The notes beneath the pieces were generated by a model that was given only the letters and a program-made list of their open reading frames with translations, was not told the origin of the DNA and did no database searches. Below are positions 26,122 through 33,711 of a stretch of 64,000 bases of DNA, piece by piece (positions within the stretch are counted from its first letter, which is position 1; the number at the start of each line of letters is the position of its first letter). Location of the stretch: contig NZ_CM001022.1 in NCBI RefSeq assembly GCF_000165795.1, positions 1,302,001 to 1,366,000 of the forward strand. The letters are read 5' to 3'. The translations under genes were made by a program, and so were the position numbers. The stretch is from Aminomonas paucivorans DSM 12260. Lineage in GTDB: Bacteria > Synergistota > Synergistia > Synergistales > Synergistaceae.

Positions 26122-27024
26122 ATGCTTCTCATGGAAGGCAAGACCCCCGCAGGGAGGATTCGGGACTGGGTTCGACGCCAGGTGGAGGAGCTTCGCACGC
26201 CCCTCGGGGTCTTCCGGCTGCTCTCCCTGTGCGTGGGGGACGACCCCGCCTCGGAGGCCTACCGGCGGAACCAGATCCGGGCCTGCGAAGCCTCGGGCAT
26301 CGAGACCGCCACGGTCCGGCTTCCCTCCACGGCCACGGAACAGGACGCCCGGGACCGGATCCTGGAGTTCAACCACGACGAGACGGTGGACGGGGTGATC
26401 CTCCAGACCCCTTTGCCCCCTTCCTGGGATGTCCGGAAGCTCCGGGAGGCCCTGGACCCGGACAAGGACGTCGAGGGGACCCACCCCGAGAACCTGGGGC
26501 GTCTCTTCCTGGGCTGCACGGGGCACCCTCTCCCCTGCGCCGCCTGGTCCGCCGCCCTGCTGCTGGATTGGTACGGCTGCGGGGATCTCAAGGGCAAGGT
26601 GGCGGCGGTGGTGGGGCAGAGCGCCACCGTGGGGCGTCCCCTGTCGACCCTGCTGTTCCATCGGGGGGCCACGGTGGTGCAGATCCACGAGTTCACCCCC
26701 CCAGGGAGGCTGGAAGCCTTCCTGAAGGGGGCAGAGGTGGTGGCCGTCGCGGCGGGGGTTCCCGGCCTGGTTCGCGGTGCCTCCCTGAGCCCCGGTGCCT
26801 GGGTGGTGGACGTGGGGACCAACCCCACCCCCGGGAAGGGGCTGGTGGGAGATGTGGCCCCGGACGCGGCGGGGGTGGCGGGAGCCCTGACCCCCGTGCC
26901 CGGAGGGGTGGGGCCCCTGACGGTGTCCCTGCTCCTGGCGAACCTGCTGCTTCTGGCCACCCGAAGGAGGGCCGGAAGGCCGGTGGAGCTGCCCGATCTG
27001 AAGGAACTCCGCTCCGCTCCATGA
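26122..27024 (+). CDS. folD: FolD-family methylenetetrahydrofolate dehydrogenase/cyclohydrolase with altered active site
   Basis: Homologue of the enzyme interconverting methylene-, methenyl- and formyl-THF. Folate-binding landmarks remain (GDDPASEAY, VDGVILQTPLP, GVGPLT), and the dinucleotide fold has VVGQSATVGRP. Two conserved positions differ: the active-site Lys of the YxxxK motif is Gln51 (YRRNQ), and the KDVDG motif is KDVEG. In human DC301 the Lys-to-Gln change abolishes cyclohydrolase while the dehydrogenase persists, so this protein may be dehydrogenase-only. It has 300 residues and follows pyrE by 25 bp, in the pyr transcript. Confidence 0.85.
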   Translation: MLLMEGKTPAGRIRDWVRRQVEELRTPLGVFRLLSLCVGDDPASEAYRRNQIRACEASGIETATVRLPSTATEQDARDRILEFNHDETVDGVILQTPLPPSWDVRKLREALDPDKDVEGTHPENLGRLFLGCTGHPLPCAAWSAALLLDWYGCGDLKGKVAAVVGQSATVGRPLSTLLFHRGATVVQIHEFTPPGRLEAFLKGAEVVAVAAGVPGLVRGASLSPGAWVVDVGTNPTPGKGLVGDVAPDAAGVAGALTPVPGGVGPLTVSLLLANLLLLATRRRAGRPVELPDLKELRSAP

Positions 27025-27872
27025 GACCCTCTGCCCTGTGCCGGGGGCTCCTCCTGGGGGTCCTCCTTTCCCTTCTTCTGCCCGGGGGGGCCTCGTTTCC
27101 TCGGGAAGCGCAGGCCCTGGAGCTTTGGGTCACCTCTCCCTGGCTGGGCCTCATGGCCCGCTTCATCGGGGGGGCGCATGCCACGGTGCATTCCATGCGG
27201 GTCTGGGGGGTGGATGGCAGGCTGGTGGGGGGAAGCCGCCCCCAGCCTCGGGGGTTGGTGGTGGCCCTGGATCCCCGGGAGGCGGCGGAGCTGGGAATCT
27301 CCGCGGGGCGACCGAACCTGCGCTGCCTGTACCGCTCCCTTCCCTTTCGGGGTGCCATGCGTCAGGAGATCTTCTTCGATCCCGCCGCGCTGCCCTTCGT
27401 GGGGCAGCGACTGCTCATCGTCCTGGCGAAGGCGGACCAGGAGCACTACGCCTATTTTCAACGACGCTTGGCGGAATTCCAGTCCCGCATGGAGAGCACC
27501 CTGGAGGTGGGGCGACAGCTTCTTCAGGATACGGAACTGCTGGACCTGGCGGGGCTTTCGGGGGCCTGGATCCGGGCAGCCATCCCCAAGGCGGTGAGGC
27601 CCCCGGAGGCGTTGTGGAAGAAATGGGAGTCCGGGGGCGACCCCGTGTCGTTGCGGGCCTCCCTGGATCGGGCGGAATCCCGGGGGTGGCTGATCCTCTT
27701 GGATCCTTGGACCCCTGGGCCCGTCCGGGAGGCAGCGGCGGGGAGAAAGCGGGTGGTGCACCTTCCGGTTCCCCGGAACGACCAGGAAATGTTCCTCTTC
27801 TACTACGACCTCTACCTGACCCTCTGGAATACCCTGCGGGGCGGAGCTGCCCCGACCCCCGTCCCCAAGTAG
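27021..27872 (+). CDS. Secreted protein resembling a metal-type ABC substrate-binding protein without its histidines
   Basis: A 283-residue protein with a signal peptide (basic start, hydrophobic residues 9-22, cleavage probably after the Ala-Gln-Ala near 33-35). The middle (FFDPAALPFVGQRLLIVLAKAD, then YAYFQRRLAEFQSRME) has the spacing of the ZnuA/TroA helix region, where DPHxWLDP is followed by helices carrying dP..Y..N. The His ligands are not conserved, so metal binding is doubtful. ATG 27021 overlaps the folD stop, so it is translationally coupled to folD. The function is unknown and the TroA resemblance is tentative. Confidence 0.6.
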   Translation: MRPSALCRGLLLGVLLSLLLPGGASFPREAQALELWVTSPWLGLMARFIGGAHATVHSMRVWGVDGRLVGGSRPQPRGLVVALDPREAAELGISAGRPNLRCLYRSLPFRGAMRQEIFFDPAALPFVGQRLLIVLAKADQEHYAYFQRRLAEFQSRMESTLEVGRQLLQDTELLDLAGLSGAWIRAAIPKAVRPPEALWKKWESGGDPVSLRASLDRAESRGWLILLDPWTPGPVREAAAGRKRVVHLPVPRNDQEMFLFYYDLYLTLWNTLRGGAAPTPVPK

Positions 27873-27883
27873 GCGAGGACGCA

Positions 27884-27929
27884 CAAGGCCGCCCCGGGAA
27901 CCGTTGCCCCGGGGCGGCCTTGCGTTTTT
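27884..27929 (+). terminator. Rho-independent terminator of the pyr-folD operon
   Basis: A perfect 15-bp stem CAAGGCCGCCCCGGG (27884-27898) / CCCGGGGCGGCCTTG (27908-27922) is followed by TTTTT at 27925-27929. It lies between the secreted-protein gene and the convergent selD. Confidence 0.92.
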
Positions 27930-27933
27930 CCCA

Positions 27934-28977
27934 TCACTCTCCGGGATGAACCACCAGGTTCCCGGTGCCTTCCTGCAATCGTCCCACCCGCACGGTTTTG
28001 GGGAAGCCCCCCTGGCGGAAGGCCTCCAGGAAGGCCGGTTCGTCCCCTTCCCCCACTGCCAGGAGCAGGCCCCCGGAGGTCTGGGGGTCGAAGATCAGGT
28101 CTTCCAGGGGAGGGGATACCCCTTCTCCCATCCGGACCCTGGTTCCCGCATGGTTCCGGTTGGAATAGGCCCCTGCGGGGATGAGCCCCATGGAGGCGGC
28201 CTCCAGTGCCCCCGGGAGGACGGGAAGGTTTGCCGCGAAGAGCTGCAGGTCCAGGGTCCCCTCGGAGAGGAGATCGAGGGCGTGGCAGCCCAAGCCGAAG
28301 CCCGTCACGTCGGTGCAGGCATGTACGCGGCTCCGAAGCTCCGGCGTCAGGAAGAGGGGAGCGTCGTTGAGCCGTGCCATGGTCTCCACGGCGCCCTGCA
28401 GGTGTTCCGGCGACGCCAGCCCCGCTTTCCCGGCGGTGGTGAGAAGCCCCGTCCCCAGGGGTTTGGTGAGGAGCAGCACGTCCCCCGCCCTTGCCCCGGT
28501 GACCTTCCAGAGGTCCTTCGTGGGGACCTCGCCGTACACCACCAGTCCGTACTTCGGTTCCTCGTCCTGCACGCTGTGCCCCCCCGCGAGGCAGGCACGG
28601 GCCTCCATTACCTTCCGCGCTCCTCCCTGGAGGATCTTCTGAAGCACCTCAAGGGGCTCGCAGGAGGTGGGAAAGCCCACCACGTTCAGGGCCACGAAGG
28701 GCCGGCCCCCCATGGCGAAGACGTCGCTTAAGGCGTTGGCCGCGGCGATGGCGCCGAAGGTCTCCGGATCGTCCACGATGGGGGTGATGAAATCCACCGT
28801 CAGGATCCCCACCCGTTCGTCGTCAAGGATCCACAGCGCCGCGTCCTCCCCGTGTCCCCAGGAGGCCAGGAGTCGGTCATTGGGGATGGTGGGCAGGGAC
28901 GCGAGGATTTGGTCCAGCTCCGCTGGGCCGATCTTGGCGGCTCAGCCGCTGGTGCGTGCTCGTTCGGTCAGACGCAT
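27934..28977 (-). CDS. selD: Selenide, water dikinase, a selenoprotein (Sec at codon 12)
   Basis: Makes selenophosphate from selenide and ATP for selenocysteine and selenouridine synthesis. The reading frame contains an in-frame TGA (28944-28942) at codon 12, at the position of the catalytic Cys/Sec in the SelD motif: here SG-Sec-AAKIGP, with the essential Lys at residue 15. Downstream homology (DFITPIVDDPETFG, ANALSDVFAMGG, DVTGFGLGCHA, DPQTSGGLL) is strong. ATG 28977 is preceded by GGGAGGTGA on this strand. Counting Sec, the protein has 347 residues. A SECIS-like hairpin follows the UGA, and a diverged copy of the whole start region lies upstream. Confidence 0.93.
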
Positions 28978-29068
28978 GCGCGTCACCTCCCTTCTGTAAC
29001 CGGTCCAGCTCCGCTGGGCCGAGTCCGGCGGCTCAGCGGCCGATGCGAACGCCCGGTGTCGGATGCAC
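28877..29068 (-). other. Upstream UGA-containing reading frame preceding and overlapping selD
   Basis: In copy 2 of the duplicated unit a GTG (29068) stands where selD has ATG, seven bases after a Shine-Dalgarno sequence that includes the birA stop. A TGA occurs at codon 12 (29035-29033), as in selD. Termination there gives an 11-residue peptide, MHPTPGVRIGR. If the UGA were read as Sec, translation would continue with AAGLGPAELDRL, which resembles SelD, then pass the selD start codon in another frame and stop at TGA 28879-28877 (63 residues). Whether it is translated is unknown; see findings. Confidence 0.5.
28911..28944 (-). promoter_or_regulatory. Bacterial SECIS element within selD
   Basis: On the selD mRNA the UGA is followed after 12 nt by GGCCCAG-CGGAG-CUGGACC: a 7-position stem with one C-A mismatch and a 5-nt G-containing loop. 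A further GAU/AUC pairing extends its base. Distance and loop composition fit the SelB-binding SECIS of bacterial selenoprotein mRNAs. Confidence 0.75.
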
Positions 29069-29081
29069 CGGCGTCACCTCC
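28911..29081 (-). repeat. Tandem 91-nt duplication of the selD start/UGA/SECIS unit
   Basis: Two units are offset by exactly 91 nt. Copy 1 is the selD start region (28911-28990) and copy 2 lies in the birA-selD gap (29002-29081). The hairpin-coding 21 nt (28911-28931 and 29002-29022) are identical, as are the 11 nt around the UGA (28936-28946 and 29027-29037) and the Shine-Dalgarno segment GGAGGTGACGC (28980-28990 and 29071-29081). The stretch between UGA and start codon has diverged to about half identity. Confidence 0.9.
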
Positions 29082-30096
29082 CCTCGGAGCCCTTGGAGGG
29101 GCGCAGGTGGTGCACGTCCGCTGCGGCGAACCGGTGTTCTTTCCCCAGGGCGTCGCGGACCCAGAGGGCGCCCTCCCGGTCCACGGAGAGGGCGGTGCCC
29201 TCCACGAAGCTGCAGTCCAGCTCCACCCGCACGGGCATCCCCAGGGTGGAGCAGCGTTCTCGGTAGGAAGCCAGAAGCGCCTCGTCCCCTTCCGGGGAGG
29301 AGAGCCGAACCATCTGCGACGCCAGGGATTCCAGCACCGCCGCGAGCACCGCGCCTCGGGAGGTGGGGCCGCCGAGCCGATCCTTCAGGGTGGCGATCCG
29401 GGCACCCAGCTCCGCCGGGAACTGGGAGGCGGAGAGGTTCACGTTAAGCCCCATGCCCGTCACCACGTGGTGGATGCGGTCCGCCTCCACCGCCGCCTCG
29501 CTCAGGATGCCGCAGAGCTTGCGCCCTTCCAGGAGCACGTCGTTGGGCCACTTGATGGCAGCCCTCAGGCCGAAGAGGCGAAAGAGCCCCTCCTGAACCG
29601 CCAGGGCCGCGGCGAAGTTGACCAGCTGCACCTGGCCGGGCAAAAGGGGAGGACGCAGGAGCACGGAGAAGTACAGGCCGCCCCCTGGAGGGGAGTCCCA
29701 GTCCCGTCCCCGTCGGCCCCGTCCGGATTCCTGGCGTTGGGCTACCACCACCACTCCCTCCGGGGCTCCTTGGCGGGCCAACTCCTTCAGGGGGACCTGG
29801 GTGGAGTCCAGGACGGGAAAGTGCAGGATGGGGTGCCCCAGGGGGACGTCCCGGAGAAGCCACTCCGTCCAGGAGGGAGAGAAGTCCTCCGCGTGGGGTT
29901 CCCCTTCAAGGCGGTATCCTTTCTGGGGAACCGAGGCCAGGGGGATGCCTTCCTGGCGCAGCCCGTCGGCCAGCTTGGAGATGGCTTGGCGCGTGATGCC
30001 CAGGCGGGAGACGAGAAGGGAGCTTGGGATCAGGTCTCCAGGGGTTTCCGCGAGGATCCCCAGCATCTGGAGTCGATGGGGTGTGGATCGGTTCAT
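29074..30096 (-). CDS. birA: Biotin operon repressor / biotin-[acetyl-CoA-carboxylase] ligase
   Basis: Activates biotin to biotinyl-AMP and transfers it to carboxylase carrier proteins; the N-terminal winged HTH (LLVSRLGITRQAISKLADGLR, then SVPQKGYRL) suggests it also represses transcription. The ligase core has SGRGRRGRDWDSPPGG and IKWPNDVLLEGRKLCGIL. ATG 30096 is chosen because AAGGAGG lies just upstream on this strand; an in-frame ATG at 30153 would run into the promoter region shared with prfB. It has 340 residues. Its stop codon lies inside the Shine-Dalgarno sequence of the selD leader unit. Confidence 0.93.
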   Translation of the reverse strand: MNRSTPHRLQMLGILAETPGDLIPSSLLVSRLGITRQAISKLADGLRQEGIPLASVPQKGYRLEGEPHAEDFSPSWTEWLLRDVPLGHPILHFPVLDSTQVPLKELARQGAPEGVVVVAQRQESGRGRRGRDWDSPPGGGLYFSVLLRPPLLPGQVQLVNFAAALAVQEGLFRLFGLRAAIKWPNDVLLEGRKLCGILSEAAVEADRIHHVVTGMGLNVNLSASQFPAELGARIATLKDRLGGPTSRGAVLAAVLESLASQMVRLSSPEGDEALLASYRERCSTLGMPVRVELDCSFVEGTALSVDREGALWVRDALGKEHRFAAADVHHLRPSKGSEGR

Positions 30097-30130
30097 GGGG
30101 GCCTCCTTGTGGGGAACGACGATAGACCGA

Positions 30131-30139
30131 TGATATAAT
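30131..30139 (+). promoter_or_regulatory. Extended -10 promoter of prfB
   Basis: TGATATAAT (30131-30139) is a perfect extended -10 (TGnTATAAT). No good -35 box stands 17 bp upstream, which is normal for extended -10 promoters. It lies 44 bp before the prfB start. Confidence 0.6.
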
Positions 30140-30182
30140 CGGAGCTTACGCAAGACAACCGAAAAACCAAGGAGGGATGGAC

Positions 30183-31308
30183 ATGGTCGTTCTGCCCGTC
30201 AGCACGGTCATGAATCATCTGCGCTCGCAGGCCTGCGAGTTGCGTGACAGTCTTTGACCTGCCTGCCGCGGAGACACGCATCGAAGGGCTTCTGAAGCAG
30301 GCGGCGGACCCGGAGTTCTGGACCCGGGAGGATGCCCAGGAGACCACACGGGAGCTGGCGCAGCTCCAGCAGAAGCGGGAGTCCTGGGAGACCCTGAATC
30401 GAGAGCTTCAGGAGATGGAGACCCTGGCGGCCCTTCTGGCGGAGGGGGAGGATGTGGACCTGGAGGAAGAGTTCTACCGCCGCGCCGGGGCCTTCGAAAA
30501 GGAGCTGGAACGGCGGCAGATCTTCGTCCTCTTGGACGAGGAATACGACCGATCCGACGCCATCGTCACCATCCACGCCGGGGCGGGGGGGCTGGACTCC
30601 CAGGACTGGACGGAGATCCTCTCCCGCATGTACCTGCGCTGGGTGGAGAAGGAGGGCTTCAAGAGCCGCATCCTGGACCAGCTGGCGGACCAGGAGGCGG
30701 GCATCAAGAGCATCACCTTCGAGGTGCTGGGGGACTATGCCTACGGCTACCTCAAGGGGGAGAAGGGGGTGCACCGGCTGGTGCGCATCTCCCCCTTCGA
30801 CGCGGCCAAACGGCGTCACACCAGCTTCGCCTCCGTGGAGGTCCTGCCGGTGCTTCCGGAGGACGCGGACATCGAGATCCGACCGGAGGACCTGAAGATG
30901 GACACCTTCCGCTCCAGCGGGGCGGGAGGGCAGTACGTGAACATGACCGACTCGGCGGTGCGGATCACCCACATTCCCACGGGGATCATCGTGAGCTGCC
31001 AGGTGGAGCGGTCCCAGCACATGAACCGGGCCACGGCCCTCCAGGTGCTGAAGTCGAAGCTCTTCGAACGGCAGCTCCAGGAGCGGCAGGAGCATCTGGA
31101 ATCCCTCCAGGGGGAGAAGCGGTCCATCGCCTGGGGGAGCCAGATCCGCTCCTACACCCTCCAGCCCTTCCAGTTGGTGAAGGACCACCGGAGCGGCTGT
31201 GAGGTGGGCAACGTGGCGGCGGTGCTGGACGGAGACCTGGAGGAGCTGATCATGTCCACCCTGCGGTTCTTCAAGACCGGGAGGACCGTGGACAAGGAGG
31301 GGGCGTGA
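30183..31308 (+). CDS. prfB: Peptide chain release factor 2 with programmed +1 frameshift
   Basis: Recognises UGA and UAA stop codons. Translation starts at ATG 30183 (AAGGAGGG at 30169-30176) and runs 24 codons to CTT-TGA (30252-30257). Ribosomes must slip +1 there, reading GAC from 30256, to continue into LPAAETRIEGLL: the classical RF2 autoregulatory frameshift. The main domain shows the UGA-reading tripeptide in RISPFDA, and the GGQ loop in [17 protein letters not shown]. Total length is 374 residues. The slip site lacks an obvious Shine-Dalgarno-like stimulator just before CTT. Confidence 0.95.
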
Positions 31309-33152
31309 TGGGGGTTTTCCTGAGGAGAGGGGCGTTTTGCCTCCTCTCCCTTTTCCTTTTCGTCTCCGCAGCGGGGGCGGAGGAATTCCTCCTCCCCAAG
31401 GAGGACCTCTTCCCCGTGTCCCGACTGGTTCGGGGCATGAAAGGCGTCGCCCGGACGGCGGTCCGGGGGCGGCAAGTGGAGACCTTCGATGTGGAGATCC
31501 TGGGGGTGCTTCCCCAAACGGGGCATCCCCGAAACCTCGTCCTCATCCGGGCCTCCGGCCCCCTCATCGAGCGGACCGGCGGGATCGCCGCGGGGATGAG
31601 CGGATCGCCGGTGTACGTGAAGGGACGCCTGGTGGGGGCCATCGGCTACGGCTGGGGGTTCAGCGACCACAGGCTGGGCCTGGTCACCCCGGCGGAGGAC
31701 CTCCTGCGGATTCCCCGCTGGCCCGACCGGACCCCGGCCTTTTCCCCCGCCCCCGTAGTCTCTTCAGATGTATCCCCTTCTCCGTCACCCGGGCCTTCCT
31801 CGGGGGACCGGACCCCCCCGGTTTCGGGGGACCAGGGCGATGGGCCCGCCTCGGGAGACCTTCCGGAGCTGGCGGCACCCCTGCTGGTTCAGGGACTGGG
31901 TGACCGAAGCGCCGCCGAACTGGGAGCCCTTCTGGGCCGTCCCTGGGTGGCCGGAGGCGCCTCCGGGGCGGCTCCACCGGGCCTTTCCGGCAAGACCTTC
32001 GAGCCCGGTTCCCCCGTGGGGGTGCTTCTGGCCTGGGGGGACGTGACCGTGGGGAGCATCGGCACCGTCACGGCGGTGGACCGGAACGGGCGTTTTCTGG
32101 CCTTCGGACATCCCTTCCTCAACCGAGGGGCGGTGTCCTTTCCCGTCTCCGCCGCGGAGATCCTGGACGTGGTGCCCAGCCTGGAAAGCCCCTTCAAGAT
32201 CGGCAACCTGGGACCCCTGGCGGGGACCCTGAACCAGGACCGGGCAGAGGGGATCTCCGGACGCTTCGGCGTCCTCCCCCCCGCCTCGGAATACTCCCTG
32301 CGCTTCGAGGACGTGGACACCAAGAGGAAGGAACTTCGGCGCTTCCAGGTGGTTCCCGATCCCTTCCTCCGGGGAAAGATCGCCCCCCTGGCCATGGCGG
32401 GGTGTCTGGAGGATCTGTGGGGAAGGCGGGGGCAGGGGACGGGAAAGGTAGAGATCCGCTTCGAAGGAGGAGGCCTTGCCCGACCCTGGAGCCGGACGAA
32501 TCTCTTCTTCTCCCAGACCGACTTGGCCACGGAGATGCTCAAGGAGTTTGCCCTGATCCACGAGGCCTTGCCCCTCAACCCCTTCCAGGAGATTCGCCCC
32601 CTGGGGGTCCATCTGCGTGTGGAGGTCACCGAATCCCCCCGTGTCCTGACCATCGAGCGCATCGAGATGCCCGAGGATCGGACCTATTCCCCTGGGGAAA
32701 AGGTGGCGGTCACGGTGACCCTTCGCCCCTGGCGGAAGCCCCCCCAGAAGCGGGTCTTTCAGATGCGGATCCCCCCCAAGATGCGAGGCCGGGGCGAGGT
32801 GGTGGTGCGGGGAGGGGGCATCGCCGAACCGGAACAGGAGTCCCTCCAGGAAGGCTGGCGGAGCATCGACAGCCTTGCGGCTCTGCTCAAGGAACTGGAC
32901 GCCAAGGAGGCTAACCAGGAAATCGTGGTGGAGATTCGGGGGGATCTGCGCAAGGATCCCCGGGATCCGGGGAAGGAGAAGGACACGGGGTCCAAACTCC
33001 TGAGCGAGATCAAGGAGGAACGGCTCAAGGAGGGGTCCCTGAAGGTCCTCCGGACGAACTACTACGTGGAGGGGCTATTGCGCAAGTCCCTGACGATCCG
33101 TGCCCCCAAGAAGGCGGCGGCGGGGGAGGACGCGGAGGAAGAGCTCGATTGA
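31308..33152 (+). CDS. SpoIVB-type S55 peptidase-domain protein, exported
   Basis: A 614-residue protein with an N-terminal signal peptide (residues 1-23). The S55 core is recognisable: RGMKGVARTAV, then GIAAGMSGSPVYVKGRLVGAIGYG with the presumed nucleophile Ser near residue 97, and later FLAFGHPFLNRG. A Pro/Ser-rich insert (about 140-185) interrupts the domain. The C-terminal half contains beta-rich segments and a Lys/Glu-rich tail. In Bacillus, SpoIVB signals across the forespore membranes; nothing here indicates sporulation, so the role is unknown. ATG 31308 overlaps the prfB stop and has AAGGAGGGGG upstream. Confidence 0.75.
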   Translation: MGVFLRRGAFCLLSLFLFVSAAGAEEFLLPKEDLFPVSRLVRGMKGVARTAVRGRQVETFDVEILGVLPQTGHPRNLVLIRASGPLIERTGGIAAGMSGSPVYVKGRLVGAIGYGWGFSDHRLGLVTPAEDLLRIPRWPDRTPAFSPAPVVSSDVSPSPSPGPSSGDRTPPVSGDQGDGPASGDLPELAAPLLVQGLGDRSAAELGALLGRPWVAGGASGAAPPGLSGKTFEPGSPVGVLLAWGDVTVGSIGTVTAVDRNGRFLAFGHPFLNRGAVSFPVSAAEILDVVPSLESPFKIGNLGPLAGTLNQDRAEGISGRFGVLPPASEYSLRFEDVDTKRKELRRFQVVPDPFLRGKIAPLAMAGCLEDLWGRRGQGTGKVEIRFEGGGLARPWSRTNLFFSQTDLATEMLKEFALIHEALPLNPFQEIRPLGVHLRVEVTESPRVLTIERIEMPEDRTYSPGEKVAVTVTLRPWRKPPQKRVFQMRIPPKMRGRGEVVVRGGGIAEPEQESLQEGWRSIDSLAALLKELDAKEANQEIVVEIRGDLRKDPRDPGKEKDTGSKLLSEIKEERLKEGSLKVLRTNYYVEGLLRKSLTIRAPKKAAAGEDAEEELD

Positions 33153-33175
33153 TCGGTGCAAGGCGGGAGAGGTTT

Positions 33176-33535
33176 TCAGCGGAAGAGCAGCCAGAGGCTC
33201 CCCCCGTAACCGATCCAGAGGCTTACGAACACGGAGGCGGAGAGCATGTCTTTGGTTCGCCGCACGTCCTCCCGATACGTGGCCCCCAGGTGGCTGTCGA
33301 TGAGGGTCTCCACGGCGGAGTTCACCAACTCCAGGGACAGGGGCAGCAGGGAGAGAAGGAAGACCGGGACCAGCACTTCCGCGTCCTTGTCCAGCCACCA
33401 ACCTGTGGCCACCAGACCCAGGGTGGTCAGGCACTCCTGCGGGATGGCTCTCTCGGTGAGGAAGGCCACGCGAAACCCGTTGCAGGAATTCAGGAACTTG
33501 CGAAGCAAGCCGGTGTTCTTCCACGGGGTCGACAA
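33176..33535 (-). CDS. dgkA: Diacylglycerol/undecaprenol kinase, DgkA family
   Basis: Small integral membrane lipid kinase. The family pattern is visible in FLNSCNGFRVAFLTERAIPQE, then three hydrophobic helices with ELVNSAVETLIDS and RRTKDMLSASVF. I chose TTG 33535 as start: GGAGGAGG lies just upstream on this strand and the resulting 119 residues equal the normal DgkA length. A longer open frame to 33685 adds residues unlike the family. It is convergent with the S55 gene and divergent from fhs. Confidence 0.88.
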   Translation of the reverse strand: MSTPWKNTGLLRKFLNSCNGFRVAFLTERAIPQECLTTLGLVATGWWLDKDAEVLVPVFLLSLLPLSLELVNSAVETLIDSHLGATYREDVRRTKDMLSASVFVSLWIGYGGSLWLLFR

Positions 33536-33670
33536 GGGAAAACCTCCTCCGGCTTCGGGTGTCTCCCGAGGCACACGACATTCTACGCATCCCCCAGCGC
33601 TTTCATCAACCGCCAAAGCCAGGGAGGAAGGTTCTCCGTGGAGAGGCGGAGTATAGACGTTTTGTTGATG

Positions 33671-33676
33671 TATAAT
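33671..33676 (+). promoter_or_regulatory. Candidate -10 box of the fhs promoter
   Basis: A consensus TATAAT lies at 33671-33676, 36 bp upstream of the fhs start codon in the dgkA-fhs divergent gap. I see no convincing -35 box. Confidence 0.45.
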
Positions 33677-33711
33677 CGACGGCATACCGCTCTGACCGAG
33701 GAGGGATTCGC

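Noticed and set aside
28942-28944. In-frame stop in selD as a sign of a pseudogene
   Set aside because: The UGA falls exactly at the catalytic Sec/Cys position, homology continues on both sides in the same frame, and a SECIS-like hairpin follows.
30255-30257. TGA near the start of prfB as a nonsense mutation
   Set aside because: CTT-TGA-C at this position is the conserved RF2 programmed +1 frameshift site.
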